DNA of 64,000 nucleotides, taken from an uncultured Eubacteriales bacterium. Its GTDB lineage: Bacteria; Bacillota; Clostridia; Christensenellales; CAG-138. The translations under genes and the position numbers were made by a program. Below, in pieces: positions 54,727 through 64,000 of the stretch (its first letter is position 1; every line of letters starts with the position of its first letter). The stretch lies in assembly GCA_902801845.1 (NCBI GenBank), contig CADCJW010000002.1, positions 555,627 to 619,626 of the forward strand, given 5' to 3'. Below the pieces are notes generated by a model. It made no database searches. It was not told where the DNA came from and saw only the letters and a list, made by a program, of their open reading frames with translations.

Positions 54727-55248
54727 ATGGAACGCAATTTGAACCACAAGCACCGCGGCATCGTGGTCATCGCCCTGGCCCTCCTTCTGCTGGGCGCCTT
54801 CCTATGGTGGGGGTTCTTCGCCCCCGCGGGCAAGGTGTTCGAGCTTTATGACCGCCAGCGCAAAACCGTCGTTTTTTCCACGCCCATCCAGGCCGGTGAC
54901 AAGCTCCGGCTGGAGATCGAGCATTCCTTCGAACACATCCCCTGGTACGAGTTCTATACGGTTCGGGAGGACGATTCGTTCAATCTGGACGCCATCGCCG
55001 TGGCGGGCTATGGCGCCGGGATCCCGGCGGAGATGGACGTGCCGACCCATGTCGAAGGGGGCCTGGTGTGGATGGAGGAGATCAACAGCGTCTTTCCTGA
55101 GTTCTCCTGGATCACGTCCGCGACCTACATGAAGGGTCTCCAACTCAACGGAGAAGAGGTCTTCGACTTCCGCAGCCTGCCCGACGCCAGCAGGATACGG
55201 GGGAAAATCATCACAGTAAGGGGGTATCTATCAGGTGTCCGACATTGA
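54727..55248 (+). CDS. DUF1850 protein of the TAXI-TRAP system
   Basis: This 173-residue protein has one N-terminal transmembrane segment (about 12-31) and an extracytoplasmic domain with KLRLEIEHSFEHIPWYEFYTV. This matches DUF1850, a family that commonly accompanies TAXI-TRAP binding proteins and fused permeases. Its role is not established; an accessory part in the transporter is inferred from context. Its 3' end overlaps the GTG start of the permease gene by 14 bases. Confidence 0.85.
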   Translation: MERNLNHKHRGIVVIALALLLLGAFLWWGFFAPAGKVFELYDRQRKTVVFSTPIQAGDKLRLEIEHSFEHIPWYEFYTVREDDSFNLDAIAVAGYGAGIPAEMDVPTHVEGGLVWMEEINSVFPEFSWITSATYMKGLQLNGEEVFDFRSLPDASRIRGKIITVRGYLSGVRH

Positions 55249-57244
55249 AACCAAAACCGCAGCGGCACCCGTCGACGAAGCAGCGCCGCTGGACGCCGCC
55301 AAAGGCGCGGAGGTCATGGAAAAGTTCGAGAAGGAATCCCGGACCCGCAACTTTGACAAACCGTGGCTGAAAAAGGTCATCTATTTCCTTTGTTTGGCCT
55401 TCACGCTGTATCATCTGGCCTACGCCTCCGGCATCCGGCTGCTGCAGATGGTGAACATCAAGCACCACGCCATCCACGTGGGCCTGATCCTGATCCTGGG
55501 CTTCGCCCTCTATCCGGCCTTCAAGAAGTCCAGCCGCAAGAAGATCGCCTGGTACGACTGGATCTTCATCGCCCTGTCCGTCATCATGCCCATCTATGTT
55601 TTCATCCGGTACCCCACCTTTATCTCCACAGGCTTCCAGGGCGAAAACATCGACATCATCCTGGGCACCATCCTCATCGTACTGGTGCTGGTGGCCTCCC
55701 GGCGCTTGAGCGGCTGGGCGCTGCCGATCCTGTCCATCATCTTCCTGCTGTACGCCCTGTTCGGCCGCTCCTTCCCGGGCATCTTCAAGCACCGGGGCTA
55801 CACCTGGCATAGGATCGTCACCTATCTGACCACCGATATCTACGGCATCTACGGCACATCCATCAAGGTGTCGGCCACCTATATCGTGCTGTTCATCATC
55901 TTCGGCGAGGTGATGAACAAGTGCGGCATGGGCCAGTTCTTCAACGACATCGCCAACGCCATCGCCGGCCACACCAAGGGCGGCCCCGCCAAGGTGGCGG
56001 TCCTGGCCTCCGGCTTCCTGGGCTCCATCAACGGCTCAGCCGTGGCCAACGTGGTGACCACCGGCACCTTCACCATCCCGCTGATGAAAAAGACCGGCTA
56101 CTCCAAGGAGTTCGCGGGATCCGTGGAGGCAACGGCGTCCGTAGGCGGGCAGCTGCTGCCGCCCATCATGGGTGCGGCGGCCTTCGTCATGGCGGAGACC
56201 CTGGGCGTGAAGTACGGCGCCATCATCAAGGCCGCCGTGATCCCGGCCCTTATCTACTACCTGGGCATCATCATCCAGGTCCAGATGCGGGCCACCAAGG
56301 ACAATTTGAACGGCCTGCCCAAGGACCAGATGCCCAAGGTGAAGGACGTGATGAAGGAGCGGGGCCACCTGCTCATCCCTATCCTGTTCCTGCTGTACAT
56401 GCTGATCTTCAGCGGCGTCACCGTCATCCGCGGCGCGTTCTGGACCATCATCGTCACCATCGCGGTGGCCCAGCTTCGGCCCATCAGCCGCATGAGCCTG
56501 AAGGACATCTGCGACGCCTTCGTCCAGGGCGCCAAGTCCACGGTCTCCGTGGCCATGGCCTGCGCCTGCGTGGGTATCATCGTGGGCGTCTGCGGCATGA
56601 CCGGCTTTGCCTTGAACGTGGCCCACGCCATCATCAGCATCGGCGAGCACAGCCTCATGCTCACGCTCCTGTTCACCATGATCACCTGCATGATCCTGGG
56701 CATGGGCCTGCCGTCCATCCCCTCCTACCTGATCACCGCCACCATCGCGGCCCCCGCCCTGGTGGAGCTGGGCCAGCCGGAGATTGCGGCCCACATGTTC
56801 TGCTTCTACTTCGCCATGTTCGCCAACCTGACCCCGCCGGTGGCCCTGGCCTCCTTCGCGGCGGCCGGGCTTTCGGGCGGCAGTCCCATGAAGACGGGCT
56901 GGCAGTCGGTACGATTGGCCTTAGCCGGCTTTATCGTGCCGTTCATGTTCGTCTATAACCCGCCGCTGCTCTTGGAGAACGTGACGCTCCTCACGGGTCT
57001 GCAGGTGGTCATCACCGCCTGCACCGGCGTGGTGCTTATCGCGGCGGCGGCGGAGGGCTACCTCATGGGCCGTCTGAACATCCCCCTCAGGGTGCTGGCA
57101 GGCGTCGGCGCGTACCTGCTGATCGACAGCGGCCTTTGGACCGACCTTGCAGGTATTGCGTGTTTGGCCGTCATTCTTCTTGCTCAGAAGTTCATCTTCA
57201 ACAAGAATAGCAAACCGGAACCGAAGCCCGAGCCCGCCACGTAA
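55235..57244 (+). CDS. Fused TRAP transporter permease (DctQM-type)
   Basis: This 669-residue membrane protein joins the small and large TRAP permease parts in one chain, as is usual for TAXI systems. An N-terminal cytoplasmic stretch of about 40 residues is followed by roughly four helices (DctQ part). The DctM-like part then has GFLGSINGSAVANVVTTGTF, ASVGGQLLPPIMGAAAFVMA and GMGLPSIPSYLITATIAAPAL. Transport is driven by an ion gradient. The start is a GTG at 55235 preceded by AAGGGGG. A terminator follows. Confidence 0.93.
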   Translation: MSDIETKTAAAPVDEAAPLDAAKGAEVMEKFEKESRTRNFDKPWLKKVIYFLCLAFTLYHLAYASGIRLLQMVNIKHHAIHVGLILILGFALYPAFKKSSRKKIAWYDWIFIALSVIMPIYVFIRYPTFISTGFQGENIDIILGTILIVLVLVASRRLSGWALPILSIIFLLYALFGRSFPGIFKHRGYTWHRIVTYLTTDIYGIYGTSIKVSATYIVLFIIFGEVMNKCGMGQFFNDIANAIAGHTKGGPAKVAVLASGFLGSINGSAVANVVTTGTFTIPLMKKTGYSKEFAGSVEATASVGGQLLPPIMGAAAFVMAETLGVKYGAIIKAAVIPALIYYLGIIIQVQMRATKDNLNGLPKDQMPKVKDVMKERGHLLIPILFLLYMLIFSGVTVIRGAFWTIIVTIAVAQLRPISRMSLKDICDAFVQGAKSTVSVAMACACVGIIVGVCGMTGFALNVAHAIISIGEHSLMLTLLFTMITCMILGMGLPSIPSYLITATIAAPALVELGQPEIAAHMFCFYFAMFANLTPPVALASFAAAGLSGGSPMKTGWQSVRLALAGFIVPFMFVYNPPLLLENVTLLTGLQVVITACTGVVLIAAAAEGYLMGRLNIPLRVLAGVGAYLLIDSGLWTDLAGIACLAVILLAQKFIFNKNSKPEPKPEPAT

Positions 57245-57261
57245 CAGAACCCCTAAAACGA

Positions 57262-57289
57262 GACCGTCGCGATTCGCGGCGGTCTTTTT
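57262..57289 (+). terminator. Rho-independent terminator of the TRAP operon
   Basis: GACCGTCGCG (57262-57271) and CGCGGCGGTC (57275-57284) pair with one wobble and are followed by TTTTTCT. Confidence 0.88.
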
Positions 57290-57314
57290 CTGCATTCTTT
57301 TCCATGGTTCCCGT

Positions 57315-57343
57315 TTGCCATCCCAGGGAAAATCTGCTATACT
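57315..57343 (+). promoter_or_regulatory. Promoter of the YhaM-like gene
   Basis: TTGCCA (57315-57320) and TATACT (57338-57343) are separated by 17 bases. The leader to the ATG at 57478 is about 125 bases. Confidence 0.75.
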
Positions 57344-57477
57344 ATAGCTATCGATCGGTGAGGAGAGCATGAAAAACCGAGTTTTTCATACCCGCAGGTT
57401 GTGACTTTGCTGCAAAGAAGCGCAGCCATTTCGCAAGCGAAACCGTCAAAACTGCTAAAAAGGAATGGAGATCTTAC
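57344..57477 (+). promoter_or_regulatory. Structured leader with a possible 11-residue peptide
   Basis: A short frame (ATG 57369, TGA to 57404; MKNRVFHTRRL) follows a good ribosome site, GAGGAG. Three small hairpins follow in order: TGAAAAA/TTTTTCA overlapping the short frame, CTTTGC/GCAAAG near 57405, and TTTCGC/GCGAAA near 57429. The real gene's ribosome site, AAGGAATGGAG, comes after them. It may be an attenuator or an mRNA-stability leader; this is inference. Confidence 0.4.
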
Positions 57478-58425
57478 ATGAGCAGAATGAGCATTTTGAA
57501 CGCCCCCGGCCAGCAGACGGAGGGCTTTTGCATGGTGAAGAGCGCCGCCATCCGCACGGACAGCAAGGGCGGCGCCTATATGGACATGGTGCTGGCGGAC
57601 GCCGGCGGCGAGTGCGTGGCCAAGATCTGGAACTACGGCCCCTCCATGGGCATGTTCGAGCCGGAGGACATCGTGAAGGTCCGGGGCACGGTCACCATCT
57701 GGAAGGACAGCGAACAGCTGAAGATCGAGCGCATCCGTCAGGCCAACGAAACCGACGAGGTGGACATGTCCAAGATCGTCCCCTGCTCGCCCCAGGACCC
57801 CAACGTGGCCTATGAACTGCTGTGGCGGGAGACGGAGGCCTTCCAAGATCAGGATCTAAAACGCCTGGTCCAGTACATCATGAAGGCCCATAAGCAGCAG
57901 ATGCTGTACTTCCCCGCCGCTGTCAAGCTCCACCACGCCACCCGGGGCGGCTTTTTGGAGCACACGCTGAACGTGGTCTCCATGGGCAAGGCCGTGGCCG
58001 CCCGGTACCCGTCTTTGGACGGGGAGCTGATCGTGGCCGGGGCTATCCTCCACGACGTGGGGAAGCTCGCGGAGCTGGACACGGGGAAGCTGGGCATCGC
58101 CACCGCCTACACCGCCGAGGGGCAGCTGTTGGGCCACATCAACATCGGCATGGCCGAGATCCGTTCCACGGCGGAGCTGCTGCAGGTTCCCGAGGAGACC
58201 GCTATCCTCCTGGAGCACATGCTCCTCTCCCACCACGGACAGCCGGAGTTCGGGTCGCCCAAGCTCCCCATGTTCCCCGAGGCGGAGGTCCTCTCCACCC
58301 TGGATCGGCTGGACGCCCAGCTCTTCGAGATGTTCACGGCCCTGGACGGGGTGGTGAAGGGCGGCTTCTCCGAGCGCCAGTGGGCTCTAGACAACCGGCA
58401 GCTCTACCAGCACGGGAGAAAGTGA
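57478..58425 (+). CDS. YhaM-family 3'-5' exoribonuclease
   Basis: This 315-residue protein has an N-terminal OB-fold (about 15-95, with VKVRGTVTIWKDSEQLKIERI) and a C-terminal HD domain. The metal-binding HD residues are in HHATRGGFLEHTLNV and ILHDVGKL, followed by GHINIGMAEI and LEHMLLSHHG. This is the YhaM layout; YhaM degrades RNA, and also DNA, from the 3' end. The length is normal. Repeat copy 6 lies between it and the convergent MmcQ-like gene. Confidence 0.92.
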   Translation: MSRMSILNAPGQQTEGFCMVKSAAIRTDSKGGAYMDMVLADAGGECVAKIWNYGPSMGMFEPEDIVKVRGTVTIWKDSEQLKIERIRQANETDEVDMSKIVPCSPQDPNVAYELLWRETEAFQDQDLKRLVQYIMKAHKQQMLYFPAAVKLHHATRGGFLEHTLNVVSMGKAVAARYPSLDGELIVAGAILHDVGKLAELDTGKLGIATAYTAEGQLLGHINIGMAEIRSTAELLQVPEETAILLEHMLLSHHGQPEFGSPKLPMFPEAEVLSTLDRLDAQLFEMFTALDGVVKGGFSERQWALDNRQLYQHGRK

Positions 58426-58440
58426 AACGATTAAATTTTT

Positions 58441-58576
58441 GCACCTTTTCTTCGAAAAGAAAAGGTGCCCAAAAGAACTTAAGAAGGGGTATTGCTTTTC
58501 GTGCGAAAGCTTTACCCCTTCTTGCATTTCTCTTTTTGCGCCGCTTTTTCTCTTTAGCCTAAAGAGAAAAAGCGGC
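58441..58576 (-). repeat. Dispersed hairpin repeat, copy 6 (C-B-A on the + strand)
   Basis: Hairpin C is GCACCTTTTCTT/AAGAAAAGGTGC (58441-58452/58457-58468). Hairpin B (58481-58523) pairs AAGAAGGGGTA with TACCCCTTCTT around GCTTT/AAAGC. Hairpin A (58540-58576) has a perfect 17-bp stem with the triloop GCC. Orientation is opposite to copy 4, with the same linkers reversed. Confidence 0.88.
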
Positions 58577-58590
58577 AAAAAGAATCCTAA

Positions 58591-58959
58591 CTATCTCCGT
58601 TTCTTGCTCTTCGTCAACTCGAAGCTCTGGTGCAGCAAGAACTTCAGCCGATCGTCATCCGCGGACCCGTCCAGCAGGACCGTGACCCAGTGGACCTTGC
58701 TCATATGCCAGGCGGGCAGCACCCCCGGCTCGCTCCGCAGCATGGCGGACAGCACCGGGTCACACTTCAGGTTCACCGCGTCCACTTCCCCTTCTTCCCC
58801 GGGATAGGCATACCTTCTTGGAATGGGCATGGAGAGGGCGAACCACTTCCGGTTGTCCCCATGGCGGAACACGGCCCCCTCCGGGCTGTCCAGCCAGGGA
58901 TAGTCCGGCGTCACGCCGTATTCCCGCTCGATATAGTTGAACAGCTCGCCCTTCGTCAT
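58591..58959 (-). CDS. MmcQ/YjbR-family protein
   Basis: This 122-residue protein has the YjbR fold signature: YGVTPDYPWLDSPEGAVFRH near the start, then VNLKCDPVLSAMLRSEPGVLPAWHMSKVHW, given here only to identify its conserved CDP and MSKVHW. The family has a CyaY-like fold and is described as DNA-binding, but its role is unclear. It is a single gene downstream of parB, and a parS site lies between the two. Confidence 0.88.
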   Translation of the reverse strand: MTKGELFNYIEREYGVTPDYPWLDSPEGAVFRHGDNRKWFALSMPIPRRYAYPGEEGEVDAVNLKCDPVLSAMLRSEPGVLPAWHMSKVHWVTVLLDGSADDDRLKFLLHQSFELTKSKKRR

Positions 58960-58960
58960 G

Positions 58961-58974
58961 GTTTCACGTGAAAC
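58961..58974. promoter_or_regulatory. parS: parS centromere site
   Basis: GTTTCACGTGAAAC is the perfect 14-bp core of parS, the ParB loading site. It sits in the 16-base gap between the parB stop and the MmcQ-like start. Confidence 0.95.
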
Positions 58975-58975
58975 A

Positions 58976-59824
58976 TCACTCTTCTACGCCCAGGATCGTG
59001 TCGCAGATGTTCATGAGATCGTCCTTGGAGAAATAGGAGATGATGATCTTCCCCTTCTCCTGGTCCCCGTCGATGGCCACCTTGGCCCGCAGCTTGCTGC
59101 GGATGGCGCTGGCCGTCCGGCGAACCTCCGGGTCCATACGATGGCGGACCTTCTTCCTGGGCAGCGCTTCCAGCCGCACCGCCTCCTCCATCTGCCGTAC
59201 GCTCCAGCCCTCCCGGGCCGCTTTTTGCGCCAGTTTCTCCGCCTTTTCAGGGTCGTCCAGGCCAGCCAGCATCTTCCCGTGACCAGCGGACAGAGAGCCG
59301 TCCTTCAGCATCTCCTGGACGGTCCCCGGCAGGTTGAGAAGCCGCAGAGCGTTGGTCACCGCGGGTCGGCTGCGGCCGATGCGGCTGCTGACCTCCTCCT
59401 GGGTCAGGTTGTGCTGGACCATGAGGAACCGGATGGCCGCCGCTTCCTCCACCGGGTTCAGATCCTCCCGCTGCAGGTTCTCGATGAGGGACACCTCCTG
59501 AAGCTCGTGCTCCTCCTTGTCCGTGATGACGGCGGGCACGGTCTTGAGCCCCGCCAGCCGGGCCGCCCGGAACCGGCGCTCCCCGGCCACGATGGTGTAC
59601 CGGTCCCCCTGCCGATAGAGGATCAGGGGCTGGACGATGCCGTGGGTCTTGATGGATGCGGCCAGCTCCCGAAGTTTTTCCTCGTCGAAGGTTTTTCGGG
59701 GCTGATCCGGGTTGGTGTCGATGTCGTAGACGGACACCTCCTGGAGGCTGGCCGGCATCTTCCCCGGCTCATAGTTTTCCAGCAGGGCGCTCAAGCCGCG
59801 TCCCAGGCCTTTCTTGTTCTGCAT
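58976..59824 (-). CDS. parB: Chromosome partitioning protein ParB/Spo0J
   Basis: This 282-residue CTPase clamp loads at parS and spreads to organise the origin region. The N-terminal GLGRGLSALL contacts ParA. The CTP-binding motifs GIVQPLILY and VAGERRFRAA are intact, as are ENLQREDLNPVEEA and the helix-turn-helix LTQEEVSSRIGRSRPAVTNALRLL. It lies 12 bases after parA in the same transcript. Confidence 0.95.
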   Translation of the reverse strand: MQNKKGLGRGLSALLENYEPGKMPASLQEVSVYDIDTNPDQPRKTFDEEKLRELAASIKTHGIVQPLILYRQGDRYTIVAGERRFRAARLAGLKTVPAVITDKEEHELQEVSLIENLQREDLNPVEEAAAIRFLMVQHNLTQEEVSSRIGRSRPAVTNALRLLNLPGTVQEMLKDGSLSAGHGKMLAGLDDPEKAEKLAQKAAREGWSVRQMEEAVRLEALPRKKVRHRMDPEVRRTASAIRSKLRAKVAIDGDQEKGKIIISYFSKDDLMNICDTILGVEE

Positions 59825-59836
59825 ACCGTTCCCTCC

Positions 59837-60598
59837 TTACGCTTTCTCCACCAGTTCCTCCGCCAGGGCGCTGTAGGCCGCCGCGCCCGTGCTCTTGGGA
59901 GCGTACAGGGTGATGGGCAGGCCGAAGCTGGGGGCCTCCCCCAGCCGCACGGACCGGGGGATGATGGTGTCGTAGACCTTGTTCTTGAAGAACCGCTTCA
60001 CCTCGCCCACCACCTGCTGGGAGAGGTTGGTTCGGCCGTCGTACATGGTGAGGACCACGCCCTCCACCTCCAGCCGGGGGTTCAGGTTCCTGCGAATGAG
60101 CTTCACCGTGTTCATGAGCTGGGACAGGCCCTCCAGGGCGTAGTATTCGCACTGGATGGGCACCAGCAGCGTGTCCGCCATGTTGAGGGCGTTCAGCGTC
60201 AGCAGGCCCAGGGACGGCGGGCAGTCCACGAAGATGTAGTCGAACCGGTCCCGGACGGGGGCGATGGCGTTCTTCAGCCGCTGCTCCCGGGCCAGCAGGT
60301 TCACCAGCTCCACCTCCGCCCCGGCCAGCTCCACCCGGGCGGGCAGGAGCTTCAGAGTGTCGATCATAGTGTCCCGGATGGCGTCCGTCACGTCCACGTC
60401 GTTGATGAGCACGTCGTAGACGGAGGATTCCAGCTTGTTCTTGTTCACGCCCAGACCGCTGGTGGTGTTCCCCTGGGGGTCCATGTCCACCAACAGCACC
60501 CGCTTGCCCAGCTGGGCCACGCAGGCGGACAGGTTTACGGCGGTGGTGGTCTTGCCGACCCCGCCCTTTTGATTGGCGATGCAGATGATCTTAGCCAA
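59837..60598 (-). CDS. parA: Chromosome partitioning ATPase ParA/Soj
   Basis: This 253-residue Walker ATPase partners ParB in origin segregation and, in Bacillus, regulates DnaA. The deviant Walker A is KGGVGKTTT (about 11-19), then [13 protein letters not shown] and the Walker [10 protein letters not shown]. The start codon is TTG at 60598, chosen because AAGGAG lies eight bases upstream and the protein then begins [13 protein letters not shown] second parS lies about 65 bases upstream. Confidence 0.95.
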   Translation of the reverse strand: MAKIICIANQKGGVGKTTTAVNLSACVAQLGKRVLLVDMDPQGNTTSGLGVNKNKLESSVYDVLINDVDVTDAIRDTMIDTLKLLPARVELAGAEVELVNLLAREQRLKNAIAPVRDRFDYIFVDCPPSLGLLTLNALNMADTLLVPIQCEYYALEGLSQLMNTVKLIRRNLNPRLEVEGVVLTMYDGRTNLSQQVVGEVKRFFKNKVYDTIIPRSVRLGEAPSFGLPITLYAPKSTGAAAYSALAEELVEKA

Positions 60599-60661
60599 GG
60601 AAGTGTCTCCTTTGTCGTTCGTTGCGGCTACAGGATACCATACCCCGGGAGAAAAAGCAAT

Positions 60662-60675
60662 GTTTCACGTGAAAC
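60662..60675. promoter_or_regulatory. parS: parS centromere site
   Basis: GTTTCACGTGAAAC, identical to the site at 58961-58974, lies upstream of parA. The two sites are 1.7 kb apart and bracket the parAB operon. Confidence 0.95.
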
Positions 60676-60700
60676 GTGTGGGGGAGTTGTTTTGTTTTTT

Positions 60701-60832
60701 GCCGCTTTTTCTCTTTGGGCTAAAGGGAAAAAGCGGCGGAAAAAGAGAAATGCAAGAAGGGGTGAAACTTTTCGTACAAAGCAACACCCCTTCATAAAGT
60801 TCTTTTGCACCACTTTTCTTTCAAGAAAAGTG
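60701..60832 (+). repeat. Dispersed hairpin repeat, copy 7 (A-B-C)
   Basis: Hairpin A is at 60701-60737 (GCCGCTTTTTCTCTTT with AAAGGGAAAAAGCGGC). Hairpin B (60756-60793) pairs GAAGGGGTG with CACCCCTTC; compared with other copies, the A-T pair here is G-C, a compensatory change. Hairpin C is CACTTTTCTT/AAGAAAAGTG (60811-60820/60823-60832). It lies between co-directional lgt and parA, not at a convergent junction. Confidence 0.87.
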
Positions 60833-60843
60833 ACCCGCTTTAT

Positions 60844-61590
60844 TTATTCCACATAAAAGTCGTTCACGGCCTTACGGCTGCGAACAAGCAGGAACAGCCC
60901 CAACGCGAATATGAACAGGGAGATGAACTGGCTGGTGGACAGGGGCCCCACGGCGCCCCGCTCGTCCGCCCGGAAAAACTCGATGCCGAACCGCCACAGG
61001 GCGTACAGGACCATATACCACCCGGTCACCGTCCCCTGCCGCGGCTTCTTCAGAAAGATCGCCGTCAGAACGCCCGCCAGGATCACCAGGAAGATGGCCT
61101 CCATGGGCTGGGTGGGCAGCCGAGACACCCCGTCCAGCACCACGGCGCAGGGGCCCGTGTATTCCATCCCGTAGCAGCAGCCCGCCATCAGGCACCCGAT
61201 CCGCCCGCCGGCGTGGGCCAGACAGAAACAGGGCGCCATCAGGTCCGTATAGGTCAGGATATGTTTTTTCGTCTTTTTGCTCACGATCAGCAGCCCCAGC
61301 AGCCCGCCGATGAGCCCGCCGTAGAACACCAGCCCGGTGGAGATGATGTCCCACAGCTCCCGCCAGCTATGGGGCATTTGGGGCGGGTCCACCAAGAAAT
61401 ACAGCAGCTTCGAGCAGACGAACCCCAGTACGATGGCCCAGATGAGGGCGTCCAGCAAATTGTCCTCGCTGAGGGGCGACCCCTTCTTCCGCAGCCGGAA
61501 TACAAGGAGCAGCGCGAAGACGGTCCCCACCATGGTGCATAGCCCGTACATGGGCAGGGACAGGTTCCCTATATGTAAAAACGGATACAT
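60844..61590 (-). CDS. lgt: Prolipoprotein diacylglyceryl transferase
   Basis: This 248-residue integral membrane enzyme moves diacylglycerol from phosphatidylglycerol to the lipobox cysteine of prolipoproteins. The signature HAGGRIGCLMAGCCYG and the earlier STGLVFYGGLIGG are present. About seven hydrophobic segments are evident. It would process the lipoproteins encoded in this window (7168, 40009, 45244, 53629). It is divergent from leuS, with its own promoter. Confidence 0.95.
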   Translation of the reverse strand: MYPFLHIGNLSLPMYGLCTMVGTVFALLLVFRLRKKGSPLSEDNLLDALIWAIVLGFVCSKLLYFLVDPPQMPHSWRELWDIISTGLVFYGGLIGGLLGLLIVSKKTKKHILTYTDLMAPCFCLAHAGGRIGCLMAGCCYGMEYTGPCAVVLDGVSRLPTQPMEAIFLVILAGVLTAIFLKKPRQGTVTGWYMVLYALWRFGIEFFRADERGAVGPLSTSQFISLFIFALGLFLLVRSRKAVNDFYVE

Positions 61591-61620
61591 TCGATCTTCC
61601 GCCTCCCGGGATTTTTTTGC

Positions 61621-61649
61621 AGTTTACCACAACCTATCCCCCTTGTAAA
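61621..61649 (-). promoter_or_regulatory. Promoter of lgt
   Basis: Read leftward, TTTACA (61644-61649) and TAAACT (61621-61626) are separated by 17 bases. Confidence 0.6.
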
Positions 61650-61654
61650 GTTTG

Positions 61655-61683
61655 TTGACAAAACCTCACAAAAGTTATACATT
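61655..61683 (+). promoter_or_regulatory. Promoter of leuS
   Basis: TTGACA (61655-61660) and TACATT (61678-61683) are separated by 17 bases. Its -35 lies only five bases from the divergent lgt -35. The leader is too short (about 35 bases) to hold a T-box. Confidence 0.65.
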
Positions 61684-61725
61684 AATGATTCAGTACTGTA
61701 CCGCATTTTTTTGTAGGAGGTTCCT

Positions 61726-64000
<2,275 letters not shown>

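Noticed and set aside
61591..61725. T-box leader upstream of leuS
   Set aside because: The space between the predicted start of transcription and the start codon is only about 35 bases.

Overview
The window looks like chromosome of a GC-rich, spore-forming member of the Clostridia, most likely Oscillospiraceae-like. The evidence is a Tn4451-type mobile element (relaxase, TnpW-like protein, large serine recombinase), the germination gene ypeB, AddAB rather than RecBCD, a soj/spo0J-type parAB locus with canonical parS sites, a fused TAXI-TRAP permease, and a cobalamin riboswitch over a two-subunit methylmalonyl-CoA mutase. No rRNA, tRNA or CRISPR array was seen. The species cannot be named from this sequence.

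Layout. 1-7809 is accessory DNA. It holds the 3' end of a relaxase gene, a TnpW-like gene and a large serine recombinase; then an AT-rich GmrSD-like (DUF262/DUF1524) defence gene followed by a degenerate second copy of the recombinase 3' tail; then a Phd/Doc toxin-antitoxin pair and a lipoprotein. 7894-11010 holds a MATE exporter and a sleB remnant in front of intact ypeB. 11068-16980 is the riboswitch-controlled operon mutA-mutB-meaB. 17095-20948 is an rRNA-type methyltransferase, a tandem-domain pseudouridine synthase and a phosphohexomutase. 21093-25136 holds an ABC exporter, murA and a membrane-anchored substrate-binding protein. 25245-33557 is thpR-addB-addA-rsmF-like. 33702-38976 holds two acyltransferases, a Na/Pi cotransporter and a HAD phosphatase, with an unusual hairpin-array/four-helix-bundle module inserted between the HAD gene and an acyltransferase gene. 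39046-43512 holds a DUF6291-like protein, an LRR lipoprotein and ftsH. 43779-53330 is a seven-gene leftward operon, mnmG-rsmG-pth-mfd-foldase-acyltransferase-PAP2. 53629-57244 is a TAXI-TRAP uptake operon. 57478-64000 holds a YhaM-like nuclease, mmcQ-like, parB, parA, lgt and the 5' part of leuS; two parS sites bracket parAB.

The most unusual feature is at 37452-38190. A 118-residue four-helix-bundle protein (the S23/Avd-like family) is encoded between two arrays of short GC-rich hairpins. The hairpins are separated by a constant 7-8 base linker: ACATCACT on the + strand on one side of the gene, and its reverse complement on the other. The array has twelve units on the 3' side and four linkers on the 5' side; the stop codon lies inside the last linker. 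The hairpins fall into five loop classes, appear in a partly repeated order, and show a compensatory stem change. I know of no named system that matches this arrangement, and I propose it as a self-contained protein-plus-structured-nucleic-acid module.

A second unexplained signal is a composite intergenic repeat. It consists of three hairpins (A-B-C, about 150 bp) with conserved linkers and compensatory stem changes. It occurs in full or in part at seven gene junctions, five of them convergent, without the U-tracts of ordinary terminators.
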